Below are positions 1 to 7,956 of a DNA stretch of 64,000 nucleotides, one piece after another. The notes under the pieces were generated by a model. It made no database searches and was not told the DNA's origin. It saw nothing but the letters and a program-made list of their open reading frames with translations. Every line of letters starts with the position of its first letter. Position 1 is the stretch's first letter. The DNA is from Gp1-AA122 sp036378535. GTDB taxonomy: Bacteria > Acidobacteriota > Terriglobia > Terriglobales > Acidobacteriaceae. The position numbers and the translations under genes were made by a program. The DNA is taken from contig DASUWH010000051.1 of NCBI GenBank assembly GCA_036378535.1, forward strand, positions 62,001 through 126,000, in the 5' to 3' direction.

Positions 1-1
1 A

Positions 2-937
2 TACGATTTGAAGACCAATAACAAGGGCGAATTCTTCTCCCTGGGCGTTGCCCCCGGTAAATACACGGTAACCCTCTTGAAAGATGGCAAGGAAGTCTTT
101 CACTACAACGGGGTGCCGGTCACGCTCGATGAAGAGCAGAACCGCTTAGAGATCGACCTGCAAAAGGAACAGAAGAAGGCCGCGTCAGGCCAGGGCTTGA
201 CTCCCGAGCAGCAGAAACAGATGCAGGAGCAGAAGGAGAAAGCTCAGAAAGAGCAGCTCACGGTCAAGTCCCTGAACGAGAAGCTGGCGGCAGCGAGGGC
301 TTCTATGCAGGCGGGCAATCCCGAGCAGGCAGTGCAGTCTATGAACGAAGCCACCCAGATTGATCCCAATCGCGATCTGATCTGGTTCACCTTGGGCGAC
401 GCGTACTCCGCACAAGCCAAGAAGACCGAGGCTACGGATCGCTCCGCAGCCAAGCCGCTTTATGAACAGGCAGTCGCCGCCTATCAAAAGGCAATCGCCA
501 TCAAGCCAATCGCCGACTATTACAACAACATGGCGCAGGCGGACGCTAAAGCTGGTCAAACCGACCAGGCCATTCAGGCGTACACGCAAGCCGCTCAACT
601 CGATCCCACTCGCGCTGCCATGTTCTATTTCAATGAAGGCGCCGTGTTAACCAATACAGGCAAGGTAGACGACGCTATTGACGCGTTTAAGAAGGCCATT
701 GCCGCCGACCCCAATCGCGCTGATGCCTATTACTGGCTAGGGGTGAACATGATCGGCAAAGCCACTCTCCAAGGCGACAAAATGGTGGCCCCGGAAGGAA
801 CCGCCGACGCCTTCAACAAGTATCTGGAACTGCAGCCCACCGGGCAATTTGCCGAGCCCGCCAAGCAAATGCTGGCCAGCATCGGAGCCAGTGTCGAGAC
901 CACCTACGGCAAAAAGAAAAGTTCCAAGACGAAATAA
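2..937 (+). CDS. TPR-repeat protein, 5'-truncated by window edge
   Basis: The frame is open to the first base of the window, so the gene starts upstream; the TTG at position 8 is probably internal. The first 45 or so residues (around SLGVAPGKYTVTL) look like the end of a carboxypeptidase-regulatory-like beta-sandwich. Next comes a Gln/Lys/Glu-rich, probably coiled-coil linker (residues 50-90), then about four tetratricopeptide repeats, for example IWFTLGDAYSAQAK, DYYNNMAQADAKAGQTDQAI, MFYFNEGAVLTNTGKVDDAI and DAYYWLGVNMIGKA, ending in a basic KKKSSKTK tail. TPRs mediate protein-protein contacts, so this is probably an envelope-associated scaffold. The partner cannot be read from the sequence. 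A terminator follows directly. Confidence 0.85.
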   Translation, partial: YDLKTNNKGEFFSLGVAPGKYTVTLLKDGKEVFHYNGVPVTLDEEQNRLEIDLQKEQKKAASGQGLTPEQQKQMQEQKEKAQKEQLTVKSLNEKLAAARASMQAGNPEQAVQSMNEATQIDPNRDLIWFTLGDAYSAQAKKTEATDRSAAKPLYEQAVAAYQKAIAIKPIADYYNNMAQADAKAGQTDQAIQAYTQAAQLDPTRAAMFYFNEGAVLTNTGKVDDAIDAFKKAIAADPNRADAYYWLGVNMIGKATLQGDKMVAPEGTADAFNKYLELQPTGQFAEPAKQMLASIGASVETTYGKKKSSKTK

Positions 938-951
938 CTTCGCTTTCGGTA

Positions 952-978
952 CAAGGGCGGCTGCGGCCGCCCTTTTTT
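952..978 (+). terminator. Rho-independent terminator after TPR gene
   Basis: A GC-rich hairpin (AAGGGCGGC / GCCGCCCTT around a 3-4 nt loop) is followed directly by a T6 run, 15 nt downstream of the TPR stop codon. Confidence 0.85.
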
Positions 979-1112
979 ACAGCTTAGAGTCCCCATTACC
1001 AAAGACCATGTCCGTGTCGTTCTTCCTAGAATGCCTCTCCTATTCACGCTAAATTAGAGTTTCGCCCGCTCCAAGCTTTTCTCCCCCGAGGCGGGCGCCT
1101 CCTGCAACAGCA

Positions 1113-2261
1113 ATGGCAGCACCAGGAACGGCACCCATTTCGGTTTCGCTGGATCTTCCCGCAGGCGCACGCTCGGGAACGACCGAAGCCCTGCTCGCGG
1201 CTATGCTGCGTGCCTCGGCAGGAGTCAGCGACCTCGTGTTTTCTCCGGGACGCCCTCCCCAAGTTCTCATTCACGGCCAGTTGGTCACGGTGCAAATCCC
1301 GCGACTGTCGTCCCTGACCCCCGATCACACCCGCCATATTGCTTCGGATCTGATCGGCAACAATAAGCAGGCGATCACAACCCTGCGCGAGCAAGGAGCT
1401 TGCGACGTTTCCTTTAGTCTGCCGGGGCAGGCCCGGTTCCGCGTCAATGTTTTTATCCAACGCGGCAGCTGCGCGGTCGTGATGCGCGTCATACCCACCG
1501 TTATCCCCGACCTGGCCTCTCTCCGCCTCCCGCCTGTGCTCGCGCAAGTGGCCGAGTTAAAAAGCGGAATTGTCCTGGTTACCGGACCCGTGGTTTCCGG
1601 CAAGTCTTCTACCTTGGCTGCGATCATTGATCTGATCAACCGCCAGCGCTCCTATCACATCATTACGGTGGAAGATCCGATCGAGTTCCTGCATAACCAC
1701 ATCGCCTCTACGATTCACCAGCGTGAAGTGCATAGCGACGCTCCCAGCGCCGGCCTGGCCTTGCGCGCGGCCCTGCGGCAATCGCCCAACGTCATCGTTC
1801 TCGGAGAGACACGCGACCGCGAGAGTATTGACCTTTTACTGGATGCGGCGGAGACGGGCCACCTCGTCTTGTCCAGCATCAATACCGTAGATGCCACGAA
1901 AACAGTGGATAGAATCGTGAGCATGTTCTCTCCGGCGGAGCATGCTTCCGTGCGCAATCGCCTGGCAAAAAGCTTCCGCTATTTCATTTCGCAGAAGCTG
2001 ATTCACAAGGCAGACGGCACCGGCCTGGTTCCGATTGTCGAAATCGTGAAGGCAAATCCGCATACCCGCGAATGTGTGGCCAATGGCCAGCATGAAGGGC
2101 GCACGCTCTCCGACTACGTGCGCCTGGGCGCAGCCGACGGAATGCTGCATTTCGACGGAGAAATCGAGAAGTTGGTCCGCGCCGGAGTGATCGATTTGGA
2201 TGCGGCGCTTATCCACGCCAGCAATGCTTCCCAGTTGCGGCAGATACTGGAAAAATCCTGA
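1113..2261 (+). CDS. PilT-like type IV pilus/secretion ATPase (382 aa)
   Basis: This is a member of the GspE/PilT hexameric secretion ATPase family. The N-terminal PAS-like domain contains a PilT-type stretch ending in FRVNVFIQRGSCAVVMRVIP. The RecA-like core has a Walker A GPVVSGKS (158-165), an Asp box in TVEDPIEF (about 185-192), a Walker B region in NVIVLGETRD (226-235) and a His box AETGH (246-250). In retraction ATPases this machine depolymerises pilins for twitching or DNA uptake. The Walker A has VV where PilT normally has TG, and GETRD replaces GEMRD, so it is a divergent paralogue. No other pilus gene is nearby; the next gene is moeA. The ATG start has no strong ribosome binding site. 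The family is secure, the exact role is not. Confidence 0.85.
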   Translation: MAAPGTAPISVSLDLPAGARSGTTEALLAAMLRASAGVSDLVFSPGRPPQVLIHGQLVTVQIPRLSSLTPDHTRHIASDLIGNNKQAITTLREQGACDVSFSLPGQARFRVNVFIQRGSCAVVMRVIPTVIPDLASLRLPPVLAQVAELKSGIVLVTGPVVSGKSSTLAAIIDLINRQRSYHIITVEDPIEFLHNHIASTIHQREVHSDAPSAGLALRAALRQSPNVIVLGETRDRESIDLLLDAAETGHLVLSSINTVDATKTVDRIVSMFSPAEHASVRNRLAKSFRYFISQKLIHKADGTGLVPIVEIVKANPHTRECVANGQHEGRTLSDYVRLGAADGMLHFDGEIEKLVRAGVIDLDAALIHASNASQLRQILEKS

Positions 2262-2368
2262 ATCACTAGCGCCGTAGCCCGCCTTGGCCTGCAACCCGCC
2301 TCTCTAGCATCCTGTCACCACGACGACCTAAGCCCGAGCGCTGAGACACGGTATCATGTCGTTGAGTC

Positions 2369-3604
2369 ATGGCTGCGCATCCGAATTCTTCCAACGTCCT
2401 ATCCTTCGAGGTTGCCCGCCGCGTAGTTGAGGAGCATTCGGCCGGGCTGCGGGTTGGAGCGGTTGAAGAACAGGCGCTGCTCAAATCCGTAGGGCGAGTG
2501 CTGGCGGAACCGATTTACGCGGACCGCGATTTCCCTCCTTTTCCGCGGGCTGCGCGCGATGGTTACGCGCTCCACGCCACGGACCTGGGACACCTTCCGG
2601 CCGAACTGGAAGTTATTGGGGAGATCAAGGCGGGCGTCAGCGTGGCCGATATGCCCCAGGAAATCGCTACCGGACAAGCCGTCGCTATCATGACTGGCGC
2701 GCCAGTCCCAGTCGCTGCCGACGCTGTGGTGATGGTTGAGTACACCCGTCGCCAAGGCAACCGAGTGGAAGTTCTGCGCGGCGTCGCTGCTGGCGAGAAC
2801 ATCGTACCTCGAGGGTCGGAGGCGCGCTCAGGGACTCTTTTGCTGAGTGGGGGCTCCCGACTCGATGAAGCGGCGATTGCAGTGGCTGCATCGGTTGGCA
2901 GGTCGCGTCTGAAGGTCTATCAAAAGCCCCGCATCGCGATTTTGGCGACTGGCGACGAAATTGTTGGCATCGAGATGCAACCCGCGCCAAACCAGATTCG
3001 CAACTCAAACACGTACTCTCTGGCCGCGCAGATTCTATTGGCTGGAGCGGAAGCCGTGCCGCTACCGGTAGCTCGGGACGAGGCCGCGCATCTTCGAAAG
3101 CTTGTCGAAACCGGCCTCACATCCGACCTTCTGCTGCTGGCAGGCGGGGTTTCGATGGGTGAGTATGATCTGGTGGAAAATGTTCTGGCCGAATTGGGAG
3201 CTGAGTTCTTCTTTACCGGAGCGCAGATTCAGCCAGGACGGCCGATCGTGTTCGGGCGGGCCCGCGACAAATATTTCTTCGGTTTGCCAGGTAATCCGGT
3301 GTCGACTATGGTTACGTTCGAGCTATTCGCGCGCCCGATGATCGAAGCGCTGATGGGACTGAAACCTCGTAAGCTGATTTTTCTACGCGCCAGGCTGAAA
3401 ACCGAGGTCAAGACGAAAACTGGGCTGAAGCGTTTCTTGCCCGCTGTTCTTTCTGGCGAGTTCGAAAGGGCGCAGGTCGAGTTGGCAGGCTGGCACGGAT
3501 CGGGGGACATCGCCGCCGTGGCCCGCGCTAATTGTTACCTGGTCATCCCTCCGGATCGCGATCACATTCCCGTTGGCGAATGGGTGCCGGTGCTGCTGCG
3601 TTAG
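2369..3604 (+). CDS. moeA: Molybdopterin molybdenumtransferase MoeA
   Basis: MoeA inserts molybdate into adenylated molybdopterin in the last step of molybdenum cofactor synthesis, in the cytoplasm. At 411 aa it matches the family. It shows the N-terminal RAARDGYAL, ATGDEIV and RNSNTYSL segments, the MPT-binding loop AGGVSMGEYD, PGRPIVFG and GLPGNPVSTMVTFE, followed by the C-terminal beta domain. The frame is intact. It precedes moaC by about 140 nt and belongs to a Moco group with moaC and mogA, which is interrupted by a response-regulator gene. Confidence 0.95.
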   Translation: MAAHPNSSNVLSFEVARRVVEEHSAGLRVGAVEEQALLKSVGRVLAEPIYADRDFPPFPRAARDGYALHATDLGHLPAELEVIGEIKAGVSVADMPQEIATGQAVAIMTGAPVPVAADAVVMVEYTRRQGNRVEVLRGVAAGENIVPRGSEARSGTLLLSGGSRLDEAAIAVAASVGRSRLKVYQKPRIAILATGDEIVGIEMQPAPNQIRNSNTYSLAAQILLAGAEAVPLPVARDEAAHLRKLVETGLTSDLLLLAGGVSMGEYDLVENVLAELGAEFFFTGAQIQPGRPIVFGRARDKYFFGLPGNPVSTMVTFELFARPMIEALMGLKPRKLIFLRARLKTEVKTKTGLKRFLPAVLSGEFERAQVELAGWHGSGDIAAVARANCYLVIPPDRDHIPVGEWVPVLLR

Positions 3605-3741
3605 CTTTACTCGTCGCGATCGCCAAGCCGCCTGGAAAACAACAGTTTTGTCATTCCGACCCTCAGCGAAGTCGAAGGAGCCGATCTGCCTGCTCGCGCC
3701 GATCTCGGTCCTACATAGACTTCCATGTAAGATACAGATTC

Positions 3742-4242
3742 ATGCCTCGCAAGCTCTCCCATTACGACGAAAGTGGCCGCGCACGGATGGTGGATGTATC
3801 CGCGAAGCGTCCTACAAAGCGCGAGGCTGAGGCCAGTGCGTTCGTAGCCATGAAATCCGCGGTGATCCAGGCGCTACCCAGTAATCCCAAGGGTCATCCG
3901 CTTGAAATCGCACGCCTGGCAGGTATTATGGCGGCGAAACGCACCGCCGAACTGATCCCCATGTGTCATCCTTTGCCGCTGGCGCACGTTGATGTGCGTA
4001 CCCGGGTATGCGAGAATGGCGTCTCTATTATCTCCAAAGTAACGACAACGGCTGTGACCGGCGTTGAGATGGAAGCGCTGGTAGCGGCCAGCGTAGCCGC
4101 CCTGACTGTTTACGATATGTGTAAGGCGCTCGATAAAGGCATCGAGATTCGAGACGTGAAGCTGGAGAGCAAATCCGGCGGTAAAAGCGGCGATTATCGG
4201 AGAAATCCACCGGCGAGCAAGGGAAAGCACCGACAGCAGTAA
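3742..4242 (+). CDS. moaC: Cyclic pyranopterin monophosphate synthase MoaC
   Basis: MoaC converts the MoaA product (3',8-cyclo-GTP) to cyclic pyranopterin monophosphate in Moco synthesis. The 166-residue reading has the family hallmarks: an N-terminal ARMVDVS, a central AGIMAAKRTAELIPMCHPLP, TGVEMEAL, and VYDMCKALDKG near the C-terminus. The frame is open upstream to 3532, but homology begins at the ATG at 3742 (MPRKLSHYDESGRARMVDVS), so that start is preferred. The stop is 6 nt before the next ATG, so moaC and the response regulator are almost certainly cotranscribed. Confidence 0.95.
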   Translation: MPRKLSHYDESGRARMVDVSAKRPTKREAEASAFVAMKSAVIQALPSNPKGHPLEIARLAGIMAAKRTAELIPMCHPLPLAHVDVRTRVCENGVSIISKVTTTAVTGVEMEALVAASVAALTVYDMCKALDKGIEIRDVKLESKSGGKSGDYRRNPPASKGKHRQQ

Positions 4243-4248
4243 TCAGGT

Positions 4249-5004
4249 ATGTCGAATAACGTCAAAGTTTTGTTGGTAGACGACAATCCGATGGTCCTGG
4301 GAATGCTCCAGCAGAGCCTGTCCACCTTGGCCGAAGTCAAGACGGCCAATGATGGTCCTGATGCCCTGCTGAAAGCGGTGGATGATCCTCCTGATTTGCT
4401 GGTCAGCGACTTTCGCATGCCCGGGATGGATGGCCATCAGCTGATCGAAAAGCTCAAGAGCCGGCCCTCGACCGCCGGCGTGGCTGTTATTCTCCTTGCC
4501 ACGAAGAGCGATATCAGCGAGCGAATGTCGGCGCAGGAACCGGTCGACGACTATGTCGAGAAGCCTTTCTTCCTGAAAGAAGCGACCCACCGCATTAAGA
4601 AGGTGATCGACAAAATTGCCCTGGAAAAGATGGCCAAGTCGACTTCCGGCGATGGCATTCTGCGCGGCAGCCTGACCCAGATGAATGTGATCGATCTGGT
4701 GCAATCGCTCGAAATGGGCCGCAAGAGCTGTCGCCTCACCCTCACCAGTGAGCAGGATCGCTGCGAGATGTACTTTAAGGAAGGGCAGGTCATGCACGCC
4801 AGCTACGGCGCGATGAGCGGAGATGAGGCGGTTTTCAAGGTACTGCGCTGGACGGGCGGTAATTTTCAAGTTGATTTTGAAGGCAAAACGACGCTGCAAA
4901 GCTGCACGCTGAATACCCAGGGCCTGCTCATGGAAGGGCTGCGGCTGCTCGATGAAGCCAACCGCGACACGGCGGAATCCGAAGATGTCCTCCTCGACAC
5001 CTGA
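4249..5004 (+). CDS. Response regulator: receiver plus PATAN (DUF4388) domain
   Basis: Residues 1-125 form a CheY-like receiver: acidic pair in LLVDDN, phospho-acceptor Asp in LLVSDFRMPG, and the invariant Lys in YVEKPF. Residues from about 140 to the end match the DUF4388/PATAN fold (LRGSLTQMNVIDLVQSLEMG, then a segment around MYFKEGQVMHASYG). PATAN domains occur in two-component proteins of Acidobacteriota, deltaproteobacteria and cyanobacteria and act through protein-protein contacts, not as classical DNA-binding outputs. There is no HTH. The gene sits between moaC (6 nt gap) and mogA (20 nt overlap), an unexpected position. The cognate kinase is not evident. Confidence 0.9.
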   Translation: MSNNVKVLLVDDNPMVLGMLQQSLSTLAEVKTANDGPDALLKAVDDPPDLLVSDFRMPGMDGHQLIEKLKSRPSTAGVAVILLATKSDISERMSAQEPVDDYVEKPFFLKEATHRIKKVIDKIALEKMAKSTSGDGILRGSLTQMNVIDLVQSLEMGRKSCRLTLTSEQDRCEMYFKEGQVMHASYGAMSGDEAVFKVLRWTGGNFQVDFEGKTTLQSCTLNTQGLLMEGLRLLDEANRDTAESEDVLLDT

Positions 5005-5482
5005 TGTATTCACCGCAGCCGTACTGACTGTCAGCGATTCGTCAACCCGTGGCGAACGCGCCGATGTCTCTGGTCCAGCCGTAGTCAAGGTCCTGGAAAA
5101 TTATAAATTCCAGGTGGTTGCCACCCAGGTAGTTCCGGATGATCGCACGCACATCGAGAATGCCCTGCTGCAGTTGTCCGAGAAGGCTCAGCTGGTGGTG
5201 TCGACCGGCGGCACAGGAGTTGCCGAGCGCGATGTTACGCCGGATGCGACGCGCGCTGTGTGCGAACGTCTGGCCGAGGGCGTGGTGGAGCGCATGCGAT
5301 TTGAGAGCGCGAAGAAGACTCCCCTGGCGGCGCTGGGCCGTGGCGTGTGCGGCCTAAGGGGAAAATCTTTAATCCTGAACCTGCCGGGTAGTCCCAAGGG
5401 CGCCGTCGAATCTCTGGAGGCGGTGATTGAAATTCTTCCGCACGCCCTGAAATTGCTGGCCGGTGACACGCAACACAGCTGA
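4985..5482 (+). CDS. mogA: Molybdopterin adenylyltransferase MogA/MoaB family
   Basis: MogA-type enzymes adenylate molybdopterin, making the substrate for MoeA. The 165 aa protein shows the conserved VLTVSDSSTRGERADVSGP start, STGGTGVAERDVTPDATR (substrate loop) and LNLPGSPKGAVESLEAV. The frame is open upstream to 4952, but the ATG at 4985 gives the normal N-terminus (MSSSTPDVFTAAVLTVSDS). That places the first 20 nt inside the response-regulator gene and suggests translational coupling. MogA and MoaB differ little in sequence, so the symbol is a best guess within the family. Confidence 0.92.
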   Translation: MSSSTPDVFTAAVLTVSDSSTRGERADVSGPAVVKVLENYKFQVVATQVVPDDRTHIENALLQLSEKAQLVVSTGGTGVAERDVTPDATRAVCERLAEGVVERMRFESAKKTPLAALGRGVCGLRGKSLILNLPGSPKGAVESLEAVIEILPHALKLLAGDTQHS

Positions 5483-5492
5483 ACCAGGGTGA

Positions 5493-6563
5493 TCAGGCTT
5501 TCCTGGCCATGTTCTCATCCTCTTCTTTCGATGCTGAAGGTGTCTCGCTGCGAATCTGTTCGACTTTTTTAGCCATCGCCCACTTCAGCTCTTCGATACC
5601 TTTACCCGTCACGGCCGAAATCGGATACAGCTCCAGGCCGTGCTTCTTGGAATAACGCTTCAGCTTGGCCAGCTTGTCTTTGTTGGCGACGTCGATTTTG
5701 GAGGCCACCATGATGATCGGCTTCTTTTCCAATCCTGCCCCAAAGCTCTCCAGTTCGCCCATGATGACCTCGATGTCACTGACCACATCCGGCCGGCCGC
5801 TCGCATCGGAGACATCAACTAAGTGAACGAGTAATCGGGTACGCTCAATGTGCCTCAGAAATTGAGTTCCCAGCCCGGCGCCGGTGTGCGCGCCCTCGAT
5901 CAGTCCGGGAATATCGGCGACTACGAAACTGAATTCGTCGGGGGCGTTCTTCTCGCCAACGGCAACCACACCCAGGTTCGGTTCCAGCGTCGTAAACGGG
6001 TAGTCGGCTATTTTAGGACGCGCAGCCGAGATTCGCGAGATCAGCGTGGATTTGCCGACATTTGGGAATCCAACCAGGCCGACGTCCGCCAGGAGTTTTA
6101 GTTCGAGGCGGAAAACCCGCTCTTCGCCTGGGCGGCCAGCCTCGTGCTCGCGAGGTGCCTGGTGAGTCGAGGTGGCAAAACGGGCGTTGCCACGTCCTCC
6201 ACGGCCCCCGCGTGCGATTACTACGCGTTCGTCTGCCCCAGAAAAATCGTGGATTTTATCGCCCGTCTCTTCGTCGTAGACAATGGTTCCAACCGGGACC
6301 TTCAGCATCACATCTGCGCCGTCGCGGCCAGTCTTGTTGGCACCCTCGCCGTGACGTCCGCGCTCCGCCTTGTATTCCGGGTTGAAGCGGAAGTGAACCA
6401 AAGTATTGTGGCGCTCGCTGGATTCCATGAGGACGTCGCCGCCCTTGCCGCCGTCGCCGCCGGAGGGACCGCCTCGAGGTACGAATTTCTCGCGCCGAAA
6501 GGCCAGGCAGCCATTGCCGCCATCGCCGGCTTTTACTCGAATTTTGGCTTCGTCAATAAACAT
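5493..6563 (-). CDS. obgE: Ribosome-associated GTPase Obg
   Basis: Obg/CgtA is a GTPase that binds the 50S subunit and links ribosome maturation to growth and stress. The 356 aa protein has the glycine-rich Obg fold (residues 1-158, e.g. GDGGNGCLAFRREKFVPRGG). The G domain has G1 GFPNVGKS (165-172), G2 TT (191-192), G3 DIPG (217-220), G4 SKID (288-291) and G5 SAV (316-318). No C-terminal OCT domain follows; the protein ends in a short acidic/basic tail. It lies downstream of rplU-rpmA on the same strand, as in many bacteria, but a terminator separates it from rpmA. It converges with mogA, the two stops being about 10 nt apart. Confidence 0.97.
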   Translation of the reverse strand: MFIDEAKIRVKAGDGGNGCLAFRREKFVPRGGPSGGDGGKGGDVLMESSERHNTLVHFRFNPEYKAERGRHGEGANKTGRDGADVMLKVPVGTIVYDEETGDKIHDFSGADERVVIARGGRGGRGNARFATSTHQAPREHEAGRPGEERVFRLELKLLADVGLVGFPNVGKSTLISRISAARPKIADYPFTTLEPNLGVVAVGEKNAPDEFSFVVADIPGLIEGAHTGAGLGTQFLRHIERTRLLVHLVDVSDASGRPDVVSDIEVIMGELESFGAGLEKKPIIMVASKIDVANKDKLAKLKRYSKKHGLELYPISAVTGKGIEELKWAMAKKVEQIRSETPSASKEEDENMARKA

Positions 6564-6677
6564 CGAATCACGTAAGAACGGCCACTCGGGCCGCCCAACC
6601 GAGCGAAGCTCGGCGTACTTGCCTAAACGTCTTTACCGTCTGACGGCGGAGCGGCCGTTCCCAGGTGGCATCGCAAA

Positions 6678-6705
6678 GCAAAAAGCCTCGACTTAGGTCG
6701 AGGCT
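6678..6705 (-). terminator. Rho-independent terminator after rpmA
   Basis: On the minus strand the hairpin AGCCTCGAC / GTCGAGGCT is followed by a T5 run. It lies about 60 nt beyond the rpmA stop and about 115 nt upstream of the obg start, so it would end the rplU-rpmA transcript before obg. Confidence 0.8.
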
Positions 6706-6765
6706 GCCGCATCGCAGAACTTGATTGCAGCGGGCGAGGGCGCCCGCTCCACACTCCACAGCAGA

Positions 6766-7035
6766 CTAGCTCTTGGCTACTTCCATGGGCTCGATCATCA
6801 CGAACTTGCCCATGGAGCCCTTGTCCAGGAACTTGATGCGTCCGCTGATCTTGGCGAAGAGCGTGTCGTCCTTGCCACGCCCAACATTCAGCCCGGGCTT
6901 CACGCGAGTTCCGCGCTGGCGCACGATGATCGTGCCCCCCGGGACCACTTGTCCCCCGAATGCTTTGAAGCCAAGCCGCTGGGCATTGGAATCGCGCCCG
7001 TTTCGTGAACTGCCTAATCCTTTTTTGTGTGCCAT
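6766..7035 (-). CDS. rpmA: 50S ribosomal protein L27
   Basis: L27 lies near the peptidyl-transferase centre of the large subunit. The 89 aa protein is normal in length and begins MAHKKGLGSSRNGRDSNAQR with the typical flexible basic N-terminus, followed by VVPGGTIIVRQRGTRVKPG and VGRGKDDTLFAK. There is no Firmicutes-type cleavable N-terminal extension. It is the second gene of the rplU-rpmA pair, 88 nt downstream of rplU. Confidence 0.98.
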   Translation of the reverse strand: MAHKKGLGSSRNGRDSNAQRLGFKAFGGQVVPGGTIIVRQRGTRVKPGLNVGRGKDDTLFAKISGRIKFLDKGSMGKFVMIEPMEVAKS

Positions 7036-7123
7036 AGTTTAGTTCTCGGTTAATAGATCTCAGTTCAAAATCAAACTTGTCACCCCAAGCAGGGCGAGGA
7101 AGGGGTGCTGTTCGCAGCCCCGC

Positions 7124-7594
7124 CTATTTCTTCTTCTTGGTCGCTTTCTTGGCAACCGCCTTCTTCTTAGCAGCTTTCTTCTTGGCCGGGGCCGCCGCCT
7201 TGACCTCCGCGCCCTCTTCTGTCTCCGCTGGGCGAGCCTTCTTCGCCTTGGGCTCGCGTTTCGGCAACTCAGGCGCGCTGAAAGTCTGGCCGTCGTATGC
7301 GATCTCGGTAATGCGTACCGCCGTAAACGGCTGCCGGTGCCCGCGTAGCTTCTTGTACTGCTTCTTGCGCTTGTAATGGAAAACCAGGATCTTGGCGTGC
7401 CGCCCTTCCTCCACCACCTGCCCGGTCACGCGGGCTTCCGATTGCGGCTTGGCAATCTGGCCCTGGTCACCGGACACCGCCAGCACGTCCTCAAACCGGA
7501 TCGTGTCGTTGCCGTTATCCAGCTTCTCCACCCGGATGACGTCCCCAGGCGCGACACGATACTGCTTACCACCGGCGCGGATCACCGCGTACAT
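7124..7594 (-). CDS. rplU: 50S ribosomal protein L21 with long Lys/Ala-rich C-terminal tail
   Basis: L21 binds 23S rRNA and is conserved next to L27. The core (residues 1-110) is standard: MYAVIRAGGKQYRVAPGDVI at the start and RKKQYKKLRGHRQPFTAV near the end. The start at 7594 is preferred over the longer open frame to 7705 because it begins at the family N-terminus and has a strong ribosome binding site (GGAGGAATT directly upstream). The usual length is about 103 aa; here roughly 45 extra residues follow, first acidic (AETEEGAE) then histone-H1-like runs of Lys and Ala (AKKKAAKKKAVAKKATKKKK). Confidence 0.96.
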   Translation of the reverse strand: MYAVIRAGGKQYRVAPGDVIRVEKLDNGNDTIRFEDVLAVSGDQGQIAKPQSEARVTGQVVEEGRHAKILVFHYKRKKQYKKLRGHRQPFTAVRITEIAYDGQTFSAPELPKREPKAKKARPAETEEGAEVKAAAPAKKKAAKKKAVAKKATKKKK

Positions 7595-7796
7595 AATTCC
7601 TCCATGAATACCGAATCCCGGCGCACACGGGCGCTCGCGGAAACCTGCTGATTTTGTTGCGCTTTGCTGGGTGCGAACCGTCTCGGCGCTGGCTCCCCAT
7701 TCCACAGAGAAGCCGCAGGTACAGGCAAACCAAGTTATTCTAGCGTGCTGCGCGCGAACAGGTCAAACCAGAACGGTTGTGCATCGACTCCGGCAA

Positions 7797-7956
7797 CTAG
7801 TGTCCTGTTTCTGAAAATTCGTGACAGTAACGCTTTGAAAGGGCGCAGGGTCGGCTCCCAATGTGGCCTTTAGGCCCTGCGGGTCGAGTCCGCAGCGGCT
7901 GAAAGGCGTGCCCTTTCAAAGCTCATCATTGCAATCTTTTCGAAACAGGACACTAG
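7797..7956. repeat. MITE-like palindromic element with 15-bp terminal inverted repeats
   Basis: The 160-bp segment is bounded by CTAGTGTCCTGTTTC (7797-7811) and its exact inverse complement GAAACAGGACACTAG (7942-7956). A second nested inverted pair lies inside: GCTTTGAAAGGGC near 7831 and GCCCTTTCAAAGC near 7910. It encodes nothing. Both ends carry CTAG, which may be part of the repeat or a duplicated target. The right end overlaps the stop codon of the DUF5916 gene. Together with the rplU leader it fills the 358-nt gap 7595-7952; I see no other feature in that gap. Confidence 0.75.

Noticed and set aside
3650..3680. TGTCATTCCGACCCTCAGCGAAGTCGAAGGA between moeA and moaC
   Set aside because: Looks like a fragment of the TGTCATCCCGAG repeat type, but it has no inverted partner here, so I do not call an element.
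4243..5088. Long minus-strand open frame (281 codons) opposite the PATAN response regulator
   Set aside because: It is a codon-usage shadow of the plus-strand gene, which has clear domains and operon spacing; the antisense translation is His/Arg/Gln-rich with no motif.
7877..7890. GGGTCGAGTCC resembling a tRNA T-arm
   Set aside because: No acceptor stem, D-arm or anticodon arm can be built around it; it lies within the palindromic element.
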